Under the pieces are notes generated by a model that was given only the letters and a program-made list of their open reading frames with translations, was not told the DNA's origin and made no database searches. The position numbers and the translations under genes were made by a program. A stretch of 64,000 bases of DNA from Anaeramoeba flamelloides (lineage: Eukaryota > Metamonada > Anaeramoebidae). The stretch spans positions 5,167,001-5,231,000 of the forward strand of contig JANTQA010000036.1 in the NCBI GenBank assembly GCA_027625915.1, in the 5' to 3' direction. The first letter of the stretch is position 1; the number at the start of each line of letters is the position of its first letter. This document shows, in pieces, positions 12,531-22,930 of the stretch.

Positions 12531-15500
12531 TTAATTTAATTTTAAGTGTAAATATCTTGAAAAAAATTCGTAACAAGTAAAACTTATTGCATTTGATGGT
12601 ACGACCTTTAATAAATTTGCACCAAAGCCAGTATAAAACCCAGAAACCCCAGAATTTTCATAAATATGTTTTGCCATTTCAAAAAAGTTCTTGTTTTTAT
12701 GCACTTTTGATGATTTTTGATTCTGCAACTTTGCACGAACAACTTCGTTTGGCTAATATTTGCAAACAAAAAAAAAAACATTACAATAAAAAAAATTGAT
12801 TATCATTTTGAATATTCAATATTGTCATTTTTTTTTGTTGGGATTGGTGAAAAATATTTGGAATTTTTTGTAAATAGTAATTAAATATTGATAATAATCT
12901 TAATTTACAATTACAGATAATGAAAAAAATCTAAATACAACTAAAAGGAGTTGATAAAATTTGCAATGAAATTCTGAAAAATACCGAAAGAATTATTATT
13001 TTTTAATAAAAAACTAAAAAAAAATAGGGTAAAAATTTTTTTCTGGTTATCATAAGTAATTTTAATACTATTTTTTTTCTTTGTAAAATGTGTTATTTGG
13101 TAGTTCCAAAAAAGTATGTGGAATTTTTTTATAATATTTTTGGAAATTAGTCTTTTAAAATATTTCTTTTTATAATTTGGTTATATAAAATTTAGAGGAC
13201 TATTATTAATAAATGGATCAGTAATGCCGATGCTTTTTCCTTTATATTATATCCATCAAAATATTCCCAAAAAATGATAAAAAAATAAGCACTTTGTTTG
13301 TAAAAAACGGGATAATGTTAATTTCAATTAAAAAGGGGGTTATTTAAGATGATCCAAAAGAATTTTTAAACAGTAAAATAGTAATATGAGTTTTTACATC
13401 TATTCAAAATTTTGTTAAGATTAAACCTCTTTGAAAAAAATTTTTTATGATGAAAAAGAAAAAAGAATCAACCAATTTTCACCATTAGAAATAGAATATC
13501 GCTGTGATGGGAAAATTTGGTGTCTTTAATTATTTTAATATCTTAGAGATAAATAAATTGAATTTTTATGAAGAATTAATTAATGCTGAATCAGATTTTG
13601 GGACATTTAAAAAGTATTATTAGAATAGAGTTAAAAAAGTTACTTTATAATATATTGGCTTAATTGTTTTGGAAAAAGATTAAATGGATGTTTTGGAACA
13701 ACATATTTAACATTTAATATTACTTTAAATTGTATTATTCTCAAAAAATTTGTTAAATTCCTTAAATTTTTTATTTTTTATTTTTAATTACAAAATTTTG
13801 ATTTGGGCTACTCTTTTCTTCTTCTTCTTCTTATTCTTTTTTTTTTGGATATTACTCTTATTAATATTTATCCTTTGAAAAGTGTAAAAATATTAACATT
13901 ATCATTTTTTTCGGGGATAGGTTAAAAAAATGACAAAAAATAAAATGTATACAATAATGAAATATTTAACTTATATTTTGGACCAACTTCTTGTTGATTG
14001 CTGACTCTGTCAATTTTAGCTATTTTCAAAATTTTAATTGTTTATTTTTGTTTTTCAAAATAACTTTTTAGGATGAAGGTGAGAGTTTCTAATTATCAAA
14101 ATTGAAATAGTTGTGGGATAAATAAAATTAGTAAATGTTATGTAGATCAAGTATAGAAACTTATAATAATTATCAAAAAAAGTGAAAATTACAATATTCT
14201 TTTCAACAGCTGACTCATCCAATTTGAAGGTTTTTAACAAACAATAATAATAAAAAAAAGTAAGTAAAATTTTCTTGATCAAATTGATCAATTTCTTTGA
14301 GTTTGGTACTTTAAAGTTGATTTTTGGAAATTCTGTATGAGTGAAAAATTTTCAAAATTATCAAAAAAATTGGGAGAATTTTTTCCATTTTTTTCTGAGA
14401 TTTTTTAGAAGAAAAATTGTAAATATATTTGTTTTTTTTTGTTTGTTTGTTTTTAATTTTATTGTAATTATTGGTACAGTCAGTGACACTTTTAACTCAC
14501 AAACTTGAACGAAATTTAAGTCACAATAAAAATCTCAAATTAATGTACAAAATTCAAATTTTAGTAAAAATAATTTGTAAAAAAAAAAATTCCAAATTTT
14601 GTGCCTGAATTTGAGATTTTTTTGTGCCTTAAATTTCGTTGAAAGTTTGTGCATTAATTTTATAACTGGCTGTATTAACTTATCCGGTTTGAATAATAAC
14701 TCTTACTATTTTATACATTTCTCAAAATAAATAAATTATAATTATCTATTGGTGATATTAAAAAATCACCTATCAAAAAATATAATCAGTATATTTTGTC
14801 GAATTCACTAAAATAACGTAAGTTAATTTTATTTTTTTTTATTATTATTTTGTTTTTAATTAATAATAATTCTTAAAATATTTGTAATTGAAATTTAAAT
14901 GGTAATCTTTTTTTGTGTTATTGTTTTTTTTTCTGAGTGTATTATTCTTATTATTTTGTAAGTTATATGTGAACTAGAGGTTTACACTTAAAAGTGCCAA
15001 GATTATATACTTTTTTAAAAAATTGCAATATTATTCCAATATTACTAATATTTCCAATTTATAAACAATAAAATGAATTTCAAGGTTTTTTGAAATTTTC
15101 CACGTTTTTGGTTAGACAATTACCCGTTAAGTTAATGAATTGTCTGCAAAATTGGATGATATTTTTAGAATTTTGACGAATATTTTCATAGGCTAAAAAA
15201 TGGAATTTATGTGGATTTAGAGGTTTTAATTTGATAGTGATTATCAAAAGTAAAAATAATTTTAAAATCTATTTGAAGGTTATTTACAAAAAATATTTAT
15301 AAGTCATTCCCTTTTATTAAGAACTATTTTAAAGAGTATTAGAAAATATAAGATCACAAAAGAAATAGACCCAAATTTGACTAAATTCTTTTTAGCTGTT
15401 AATAATTGTTAACATACCAGATTGGAATGAGAGCAAATAAAAAACTTCAACTTATTGTCCTTATATAAATTAGAATTTAATATGTTTGGAAGTGTGATCT

Positions 15501-16673
15501 TCCATCAAAATGTTTTGTGAGAGAAAATATAAAAAAAAAATTATGAGAAAAGTTTTTAAGAAGAATCAAAAGAAAGATTACTAACATAAGAAAACCCACT
15601 AGCAATTGTTTTAGCGATTGCAGATGCCAAAAACAATTCGTAACATTTTAATTTCTTTTTTTCTTCTTCTTCTTCGATATTTTGGTACATAATCTCTTGA
15701 AAACCACTTATTTGTGGATTTGCTTTTGCAAGATCTTTCAAAATTGCACGTTTTCTTTTCCGTATTTCTTGTTTTATTTTTTCGTACAACGGGAAATAAA
15801 TAGCGATATTGGCGAGTCCCAAAATTGATGATCCTATACCAGAAAACAGGCTGGAGGTTCCTTCTTCATAATAGATTTTCTTGATTGTTTGAATTGTTCC
15901 TTGATATTCACGAGATTCAAATGGTAGGTGCGATTCGCTTTGCATCCTAGTTTTTGCAACCCAAAATGGGTTACCGATCGAAACAGAGAGTGCTCCAGAC
16001 ACCATCGATGAGAAAAAGTTCAGCCCCGTTTTGTGATCAGTATGTGAATCTAGAAACTGTTTAACTTTCTCATAACTTGTAAAGTAGACAGACCAATTCA
16101 CTAACAGGGCCAACAGTGTTGGTGTTAATCCAGTCCAATACACTTTAACGTTTCCTTGTGATGACAATTCTTGTAGTGACTCAACTACACCCAATTTTTT
16201 TTTGTTTTTTGTTGTTAGCATCCTTGTTTTTGCAAGATCTTTTTTTTTTCGAAAAATTAAATAAAGAATATGAGATCATTTGAAATAGAGGAACAGAATT
16301 TGAGTATCGTAGGTTATTATTTATTGTTTACTGTTTTTTTATTAAAGTAGTTTGAGTTAAAGATTTGTTTGGAACAAATCAAATAAAATAAATATAGAGC
16401 AAATAATTTGATCAAAAGGGACTATTTTTTTTTTTTCATTTAATTTCCTGTTATTTTTTTGAAATTAAAAAGAAAGAGATCGAAGATTATTGTAGAAAAT
16501 TTATATTTAATGAGAAAACTGTTACCAAATGGAAGAGTTAAAACAGTAGAAATAACTGGAATAGAGGTCCCTGCTAATCCGCTTATCAATGGGTTTATTT
16601 GTTTCTCTTTTGGATCCTTTGTGTGGAACTGTTTTTTTCTCGGACTATAATTTTTATTATTGTTGGATCTCAT
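12531..16673 (-). CDS. Mitochondrial-family carrier (SLC25), pyrimidine nucleotide/FAD/NAD-type
   Basis: There are three exons on the minus strand, 16526-16673, 15586-16238 and 12531-12752, giving 340 residues. Splicing is precise: PF(G|AT) rebuilds the first signature PFDLAKTR across intron 1 (287 bp, GTAACA...AG), and intron 2 (2833 bp, GTTAGT...TTAG) rejoins GFSY to PNEVVRAKLQ. The three repeats each show the carrier signature: PFDLAKTRM, NPFWVAKTRMQ and YPNEVVRAKLQ. Trp in the second signature (PxW) and PxEVVR in the third are typical of the SLC25A32/33/36 and NDT group, which moves folate/FAD, pyrimidine nucleotides or NAD+ across the inner membrane. The exact substrate cannot be read from sequence. 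If the host has hydrogenosomes, the protein would sit there. The insertion after repeat 2 (basic, then EEEEEKKK) is longer than usual. I use the ATG at 16671-16673, the first ATG in frame in this exon. Confidence 0.92.
12753..15585 (-). other. 2.8-kb intron 2 of the carrier gene
   Basis: The intron contains one T1 element (14477-14672). The rest is A/T tracts, including a (CTT)n run near 13817-13831, with no other recognised feature. Confidence 0.8.
14477..14672. mobile_element. TA-flanked palindromic MITE, family T1, copy 1
   Basis: The element is 196 bp with TA at 14475-14476 and 14673-14674. Its ends are CAGTCAGTGACACTTTTAA and the inverse of CAGCCAGTTATAAAATTAA. The whole element is nearly palindromic, with AAATTTAAGTCACAATAAAA against TTTTTGTGCCTTAAATTTCG. 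A second copy lies at 43189-43386. The ends and TA target match Tc1/mariner-type MITEs. Confidence 0.88.
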
Positions 16674-17326
16674 TTCCAAAGTCAAGTATTTAATTTTTTT
16701 TTTTGAGATCTTTTTGAAAAATTTTTTTAAAATTAATTTGTAAAAAATGTGAAGAAATTAACATGACAAGAATAGCACAAAAATTTGAGTCACTTTTTTA
16801 ACTTGACAACACCTTTGTTATTTTGAAATTGTTCAAAATTTTGAAAGGAATTAGAAGATCATAATTCAAATAACTTTCAATTTAAAAGTTTTTACAAGTC
16901 AAACTTGTTAATAACATTTAACTTTAACAACTTTTCACTTTTCGGTTTCTTTGAAAAGAGCTTCAGGTTATTGAAAGTCCACAAATATTTTTCTTTTGAT
17001 CGCTTTCAAAAATTTCAATTAAATTTAAAATGTCATCATTTGTTAATTATTATTTTTACACTTTTTTTAGCTTCCAAAAGTTTGAGTCAAGGATTTAAAA
17101 TATGAAAGAATATCAGATACTGAAATCTTGCACACTTTCAGTCTGAAAGTTCCAAAAAGTCTTGAAAGTGTTTGTGTGGTTTTTACTATTCTTGTAGTGA
17201 ATAATTATCTTTGAGAATTTTTTTATCAATTTGAACGAAAATTTTGTTTTTTTTATTGCTAAATCATTGCTGTCATTTTCATTTTTGTTTGCCTCCCATT
17301 TTTTTTTGAATTTTTTTATTTTGTTA
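16674..17326 (+). promoter_or_regulatory. Shared 5' region of the divergent carrier and Ras genes
   Basis: The carrier (-) and Ras (+) start 654 bp apart, so this stretch must hold both promoters. No defined box is seen. The segment 16765-17215 is present a second time downstream of the Ras gene (18055-18179 plus 20064-20410). Confidence 0.5.
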
Positions 17327-17908
17327 ATGACTGAATATAAAATAGTTGTTGTTGGAGGAGGTAATGTTGGAAAATCTGAATTAACAATTCAATTTGTGCA
17401 ATCGACTTTTAATGCTAAATATGATCCTTTTATCGAAGACTCCTATCGAAGAGAAATAGAGATTGATGAAGAAGCATGTCTTTTAGATATTCTTGATACT
17501 GCAGGACAAAACGAATACTCTGCAATGAGAGACTCATACATGCGAGAAGGGGATGGCTTTTTACTTGTTTATGCAATCAATTCAAGAAACTCCTTTGATG
17601 AGGTCTCCATCTTTCGAGAACAAATCACGCAAACAAAAGAATCTGAAGATGTGCCAATGATCATTGTAGGAAACAAAAGCCATCTTGAGAACGAAAGACA
17701 AGTCTCGATCGGAGAAGGAGCAGATTTGGCAAAAAGTTTCAATTGTCCATTCATGGAAACATCTGCAAAGACAAGAACAAATGTAAAAGAAGTGTTTATC
17801 GGTTTAGTTCGAGAAATTAGAAAAAAGAAATTTGGAAATACAAAGAAAAAGAAAAAGAAAAAGAAAAGTGGTGGTTCAAAAAAAAAATCAGGGTGCTCTA
17901 TGATGTAA
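17327..17908 (+). CDS. Atypical Ras-family GTPase
   Basis: This is an intronless gene of 193 residues starting at [17 protein letters not shown], the same N-terminus as human Ras, which fixes the start even though the frame is open upstream. Ras proteins are membrane switches that cycle between GDP and GTP. The P-loop Lys16-Ser17 and the switch II DTAGQ with Gln61 are present, as is ETSAK. Three canonical positions differ: switch I reads YDPFIEDSY, so Thr35 is Phe; the NKxD motif reads NKSH, so Asp119 is His; and Gly13 is Asn. The tail carries eight lysines in a row, then KKK and a CaaX box CSMM, predicting farnesylation with a polybasic patch as in K-Ras4B. Thr35 senses the gamma phosphate and Asp119 reads guanine, so normal switching is doubtful (inference). 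Confidence 0.95.
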   Translation: MTEYKIVVVGGGNVGKSELTIQFVQSTFNAKYDPFIEDSYRREIEIDEEACLLDILDTAGQNEYSAMRDSYMREGDGFLLVYAINSRNSFDEVSIFREQITQTKESEDVPMIIVGNKSHLENERQVSIGEGADLAKSFNCPFMETSAKTRTNVKEVFIGLVREIRKKKFGNTKKKKKKKKSGGSKKKSGCSMM

Positions 17909-18054
17909 AGCGAAGATGTTTTTAATCTTTTTAACATACTAATCATTCAGAAGAAGCTTTTTCTTTTATTTTTTTTCTTTTTGATTTTTTAGTCAAAAAA
18001 AAAAGAAAACTGTTTTTGATCCAAAATAAATATCTCAAAATTTTCTTATTAACA

Positions 18055-18179
18055 CTACAAAAATAGCCCAAAAATTGTAGCCATGCTTTTTTTAATTGGT
18101 TTCATTTCGGGCTTTTTTGAAATTGTTACAAATTTTGAATAGAATTACAAGATCAAAATCCAAAAACTTTTCAATTTAA
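18055..18179 (+). repeat. Left part of a second copy of the Ras 5' flank
   Basis: This matches 16765-16880 directly: AATAGCCCAAAAATTGTAGC resembles AATAGCACAAAAATTTGAGT, and GAATTACAAGATCAAAATCC resembles GAATTAGAAGATCATAATTC. It ends at the TTAA where two mobile elements follow, and the copy continues at 20064. Confidence 0.7.
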
Positions 18180-18937
18180 GGGATTAGCGTCACCCTAGAT
18201 TTCTCTATAATCAAAGTATGTTGTAATTGGGTGTAAATGATAGTAGTGTGACATGGTTCAAATAGTTTCTGTGACTCTAAAAAATCTATTACAAATCATA
18301 TTGCACAATAAATTATTACATTTTTTACTAATGATCACAATTAAAAAATTTCATTTTGAAAAATTTTTTTTTAATTCCTTTTCCAAATCTAAAAATAAAA
18401 ACTCCAAAAAAAACAGTATTCCTTTATTTAATAATTTAGATTTAGAACTTCCAAAAGTAACTATTTTTATAATTTTTTAATTTCAAAGATTAACTCAATA
18501 ATTATCAACATAAAAGCACAAAGACTGATTAGTTTTGTTTGCTTTTGATAAAGCTACTTATATCATCAATATATTTCCATGATTTTAGAAATAATTTATC
18601 AAAAAATTTATTGGTTAATTATTTAATTTATAAAAAAAAAGAATTTTTTAGTAACTAATCTACATTTCGAGACAAATTTAAGAAAGATATTTTTCAACTT
18701 TGTAGTCTGAATATTGATAATTCAACCTTTAAATTTTATGGCGAAATGCAAATTTTATTCCGAAATAGTTGGGTTTTTTTACTAATGCAAGTCTCATTTT
18801 TAATTGATGAGATAAACAAATATTACTATTTGACTAATCAATTTTTTAGAGACATTTGAACCATGTAACACGAATGTGGAGACGTCAAATAACAACATTC
18901 TTTGATCCGAGGCTTCTAATTGGTAGACCCTAATCCC
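18180..18937 (+). mobile_element. TTAA-flanked non-autonomous element, family D, copy 1
   Basis: The element is 758 bp between TTAA at 18176-18179 and 18938-18941. Its ends are GGGATTAGCGTCACCC and, inverted, GGGATTAGGGTCTACC. A second copy lies at 48973-49754 in the same orientation. No protein is encoded. Confidence 0.82.
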
Positions 18938-18941
18938 TTAA

Positions 18942-20059
18942 GGGAGTAATCATTTTTGAAAAGAAAATGAAATTTTGTCATTGATCTTGAAAAAATTATT
19001 TTTTTGGTAATTTATGTTTTGGCTTATGAAATGGATGAGTTAGCCTCATTTAAACAATTTATTAATTTGAGCCTCTTTTTTGAAATTCAAAATTTGCATG
19101 TTTCCAATATAAAACGAAAAAAAGTAACCTATTATTTTGTTTAAGAATTAAGTTAATTCTTGAAAAATGGGAAAACATATTTTTCTTTTTAGGTTGGAAA
19201 GTCTTGATTTCGATTGAAAATTTTTTTATTTGATTTCTTTTTTATTTGATTAATATTTCAATTCAAATCTTAGTCAATAAAACTAAGTGTAGTATAGGTG
19301 ATCGAATAAATGAATATTTGGTCGAATCTTAACTATAGTTTATCAATTAAATTGAGATCTATTCCATTAAAAAAAATTTTTTTCTTTAATGTTTTTAAAA
19401 AGTTTTTTTCTGGTTTTCAAAAAAATTGCAAAAAAATTTTCAATTTTGAAAAATTTTTTTCACAAATTGTTTGGTCTTATTCACAAGAATCCTTATAACA
19501 ATTCAAATCATTTTTGGTAGAAAAAAATTGATTTTGAATTTTGTGGATAAAATTACTTTTATTCACAAATATCTTCAAGAAATTTTATTTTGAAAAATTT
19601 AAATTTCATCTGAATACAAAAACAAAATTTCTGAGTAAAAAATTTTACATGATTTTAAAACTTTCATTATTATAACTATCTTTATTAAAAAAATACAATT
19701 ATTTTTTAATCCGTAAATATAACAATTTTTTGGTTAACCAAAAGTTTTATCTCAAATAAGAAAAAAAATATTTATATTAATATTATTGGTAACAAAGAAA
19801 TGTTATAGTATAATAATGATAAAAATGGCAATAAAGGATGTAAAAACTAGTTATAGTGTGAGAAATAAAATGAATTTAATAGTTTTATTTTTCAGAAAAA
19901 ATGGAAAAAAAAAATGATCTCACTAAACTAATTTACTTTTAAGGCTTTCTTAGTAGATCAGAATTTTTCGAAACTTGGGATATACAAAAAATGTAATTAG
20001 AGAATATCACCAATAACATATTTTAAAATTTTGCCTTGTTGCTGTTGAAGACTGTTCCC
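18942..20059. mobile_element. Probable second TTAA-flanked element, abutting family D
   Basis: This shares the TTAA at 18938-18941 with its neighbour and ends CCC before TTAA at 20060-20063. Its outer bases are GGGAGTAATC and, inverted, GGGAACAGTC, so only GGGA is shared. It is called mainly because the flanking sequence resumes the Ras 5' flank exactly at the second TTAA. No second copy is in the window and it is non-coding. Confidence 0.6.
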
Positions 20060-20063
20060 TTAA

Positions 20064-20410
20064 AAGTTTTTACAATTCAAATTTTTAAAATCTTTTCATT
20101 TAAACAACTTTTTATTTTTTAGTTGTTCTGAAAAACAGTTTTAGGTTGATTAAAAGTTATTCAATATTTGTTAATTTTAATAAATTTTTGAAAAATTTCA
20201 ATTAAAATTCAAAATATTAGCTTTTGTAAATTACTTTTTTTTGGCACTTTTTTGGCTTATAAAAGTTTGTATCAAGTATTTGTAATTTGATACACAATGA
20301 AAGAATCTCAGAGACTGAAATCCTGCAGAGTTTCATTATGAAAGTTAGAAATAGTCTTGAAATTGTTCATATGGGTTTGAGGATTCTTATAATATAATTA
20401 AAAATTTCAC
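20064..20410 (+). repeat. Right part of a second copy of the Ras 5' flank
   Basis: This matches 16880-17215: AAAAGTTTTTACAATTCAAA resembles AAAAGTTTTTACAAGTCAAA, and later AGAGACTGAAATCCTGCAGA resembles AGATACTGAAATCTTGCACA. Similarity ends just before the position where the Ras gene would begin, and no Ras coding sequence follows. Confidence 0.75.
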
Positions 20411-21842
20411 TGATTTATTGTAAAAATTTCTTTTCAGGTAAAAGGTATATTTAATAAATATTACTACCACCTATTACTGGGAAATAAATCATATATATCC
20501 TTTCTTGAACTAAATAGATTAATGTGTAAATAAAAAAAGAGTAATGGGAATGTATCCTAGTTATACATATTTACAAACCAATTAAAAAATGAAATTCAGA
20601 AAAATGACAAGATAGGGCGAGAAAAATAAAGAAAATAATTAAATTCTGAAATAATTAAATAGATCTTTGATAGAATTACTTCTTCTTTAATTGTATTTCT
20701 TTTTAATTTTGGTGAAACTTTTATATTAATAAATTTGAGAAACAAATTGTCATTTATTTTTTTCGAATTTCTAAAATGAATTTTAATTTGAATTTAAAGT
20801 TTAATCGATAATTTCAGATTTTGATCAGAATATAGAGATTTTTTTAATTTTTTTTTCATCTTTTTTTGATTTTTCTATTTTATTTCTCGAAAAAAAAAAT
20901 CAATTTTGTTAAATTTTTCTAGAAAACAGAGAGAAAATGAACGTTAATAGACCCTAATGTTTAAAATTTGGTGCGTGCAATATTCAAAATAATAATCATT
21001 ATTGTCAGTTTAGATTCCTTTTTCGTGTAATTGTCTTGTAATGGGATTAACTTTTGTTAAGTAATGTAATAACATTTTTATTGAGATCAACTTAAGTAAA
21101 GAGTGGTATTGCTTAAATCAGATGGTGAGATGATAATATTTTTGGAATTTTCAACACAATTAAAATAAAAAAACTTACACTCCATTTCGAGTATAAAAAT
21201 TTTAAATTAATTTTTTTTACTTATTTTGGTATTTTTTTAATGTATTTTTATTTCCTGCTTTGATTATTCTGTTTCTTTTCTTAACCGGAAACTAAATGTT
21301 TCTCTATTCATCTAGTCAAAAAAAAATTGATTCTGGACATCTTGGCCTTTTCTACACTATATATAAGCTCCAGCCAAAAATGTGGGGCAAAAAAATATCC
21401 ATCAATATAAGAATAAATTCTTTATTCAGTTATTAAACTCAAAACTTTAGACAAAAAAAAAACGAAGCCATTAATAATAATAAAACTCTTGATTAAAATT
21501 TGTGTTTATTGATCAAAGTTCGAAGAATAAAAAATAAAAATAAAAAAAAAAAAATTGCCCCTAATTTTTGGAAAAATATCCAAAATTAGTAATGTCTATT
21601 TAACAATCTTTAGTTCGATCTTTTTTTCAATTTTTTTTTTTGATAATGTGTAAAATCATACTTCAATATATTTTGATTTTATCTTTAGATTTTTTGTTTT
21701 TGATTTGATCATTAACTTTTTGTTTTTCCCATTAACTTTTTTGTGTTTTTTTTTTTTTTTTTTTTCTTTTTAAAAATTTAAAAAAGCAAACTGAATGAAA
21801 AAAAAAAAAACAAACCTTTTTATTTTTTTTTTTTTTTTTGTT
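20411..21842. other. Intergenic, nothing recognised
   Basis: This is A/T tract DNA. A TATATAAG box-like string at 21358-21366 stands out in a slightly GC-richer setting, but no gene start follows it closely. Confidence 0.4.
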
Positions 21843-21985
21843 TATATCACCTCTTTAATTGGAAGTGTACAACTGTTCTGAGCAATTTTTCCACCAAAGT
21901 CCATCGAAGTCAACTCAATTGTTTAGAATCAAAAGAATTTTTAGTTGATTTCTTATCACATCTCTTCTGAACTTTGTTAAATTTT
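21843..21985. other. GC-elevated island, possible orphan exon
   Basis: Base composition here is much less AT-biased than the surroundings. On the plus strand it reads about 40 open codons (HLFNWKCTTVLSNFSTK...) up to a TGA near 21970. On the minus strand it reads MDFGGKIAQNSCTLPIKEVI followed by TAA, with an AG acceptor-like site before it. I recognise neither, and only one at most can be real. Confidence 0.25.
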
Positions 21986-22264
21986 GGACAATAATAATAA
22001 CAAAGTAAAAATGAAAAAAAATGAAGAATTCGAAAAAATAATGAAATGAGAAATTTGACTCTATTATTTTTTTCAAAATTAATAATTTTGCAAAATAATT
22101 TTAATTCAAAAAAAAATATTTAGAATCCATTAATAAAACTTCAAAATACAAGAAATTATTTATGATATGCTAAAAAACATATTATTGTTGTACATTTTGT
22201 TACATTGAATTAATATTGTGAAATAATTATTGAAATAAAAAATGCCCTATATTATTGGAAATAG

Positions 22265-22265
<1 letters not shown>

Positions 22266-22321
<56 letters not shown>
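22266..22321. repeat. (TA)n microsatellite
   Basis: An uninterrupted TA dinucleotide run of about 55 bp. A shorter run lies at 22517-22538. Confidence 0.95.
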
Positions 22322-22324
<3 letters not shown>

Positions 22325-22739
22325 GATAAAAAAATGAATTTATATTGAGTTTTTGAGACAAATCTGAAGTAATTTTCTTGAAACTCATATTTGTCCTAAT
22401 TAAAAATCAAAACAGTGAAAAAATAATATTTTTTTTATACTTCTTCAAAAAAATAAATTGTGCAAATTATTTTTCTTGCTTAAAATCAAAATATTTTCCA
22501 TATAGAGTGAACAAATATATATATATATATATATATATGGAACAAATCAGTAACTCAAATCAAATCTAAATATGTTTTTTTTTTTCTTTGTTCTGATATA
22601 ACACTGTGCAATGTATTACATCGGATCTAGACTAGGTGTATTTTTAAGGTCAACCCCTTGAATTTTTGATAAATTTTTAGATAATAAACAGAATTTCCTT
22701 GGATTTTTTTTGAATTATTTTGTTTTTTTGATGATCAAA

Positions 22740-22930
22740 ATTTTACTCTTTTTTTTGATATTAATTTTTTTATTTGATTCTCTATTTTTAGAATTTTTTT
22801 TTAAATAATTGAACTTTAAGAAACCCATATAATGTTTAATAGTTGTTTATTGTCGATTTATATGATTATTTAATGTTGTGATTTCGAGATAATTAGAAAC
22901 CTTGATTTTAATTTGGAAACAGGGGTTTTA
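22740..22930 (-). mobile_element. Fragment of family T2 element
   Basis: Degraded similarity to 6290-6550: AATAATTGAACTTTAAGAAA, then TAGTTGTTTATTGTCGATTT. No intact tip is seen. Confidence 0.45.

Noticed and set aside
17569-17946. Open frame antisense to the Ras gene
   Set aside because: It is the mirror of the Ras coding bias; Ras itself is certain on the plus strand.
21358-21366. TATATAAG as a TATA box
   Set aside because: In such AT-rich DNA the string is expected by chance and no start codon of a supported gene follows.
22266-22321. Dinucleotide run as a centromere or origin signal
   Set aside because: It is a plain microsatellite; similar shorter runs occur at 22517, 31570, 47880 and 49259.
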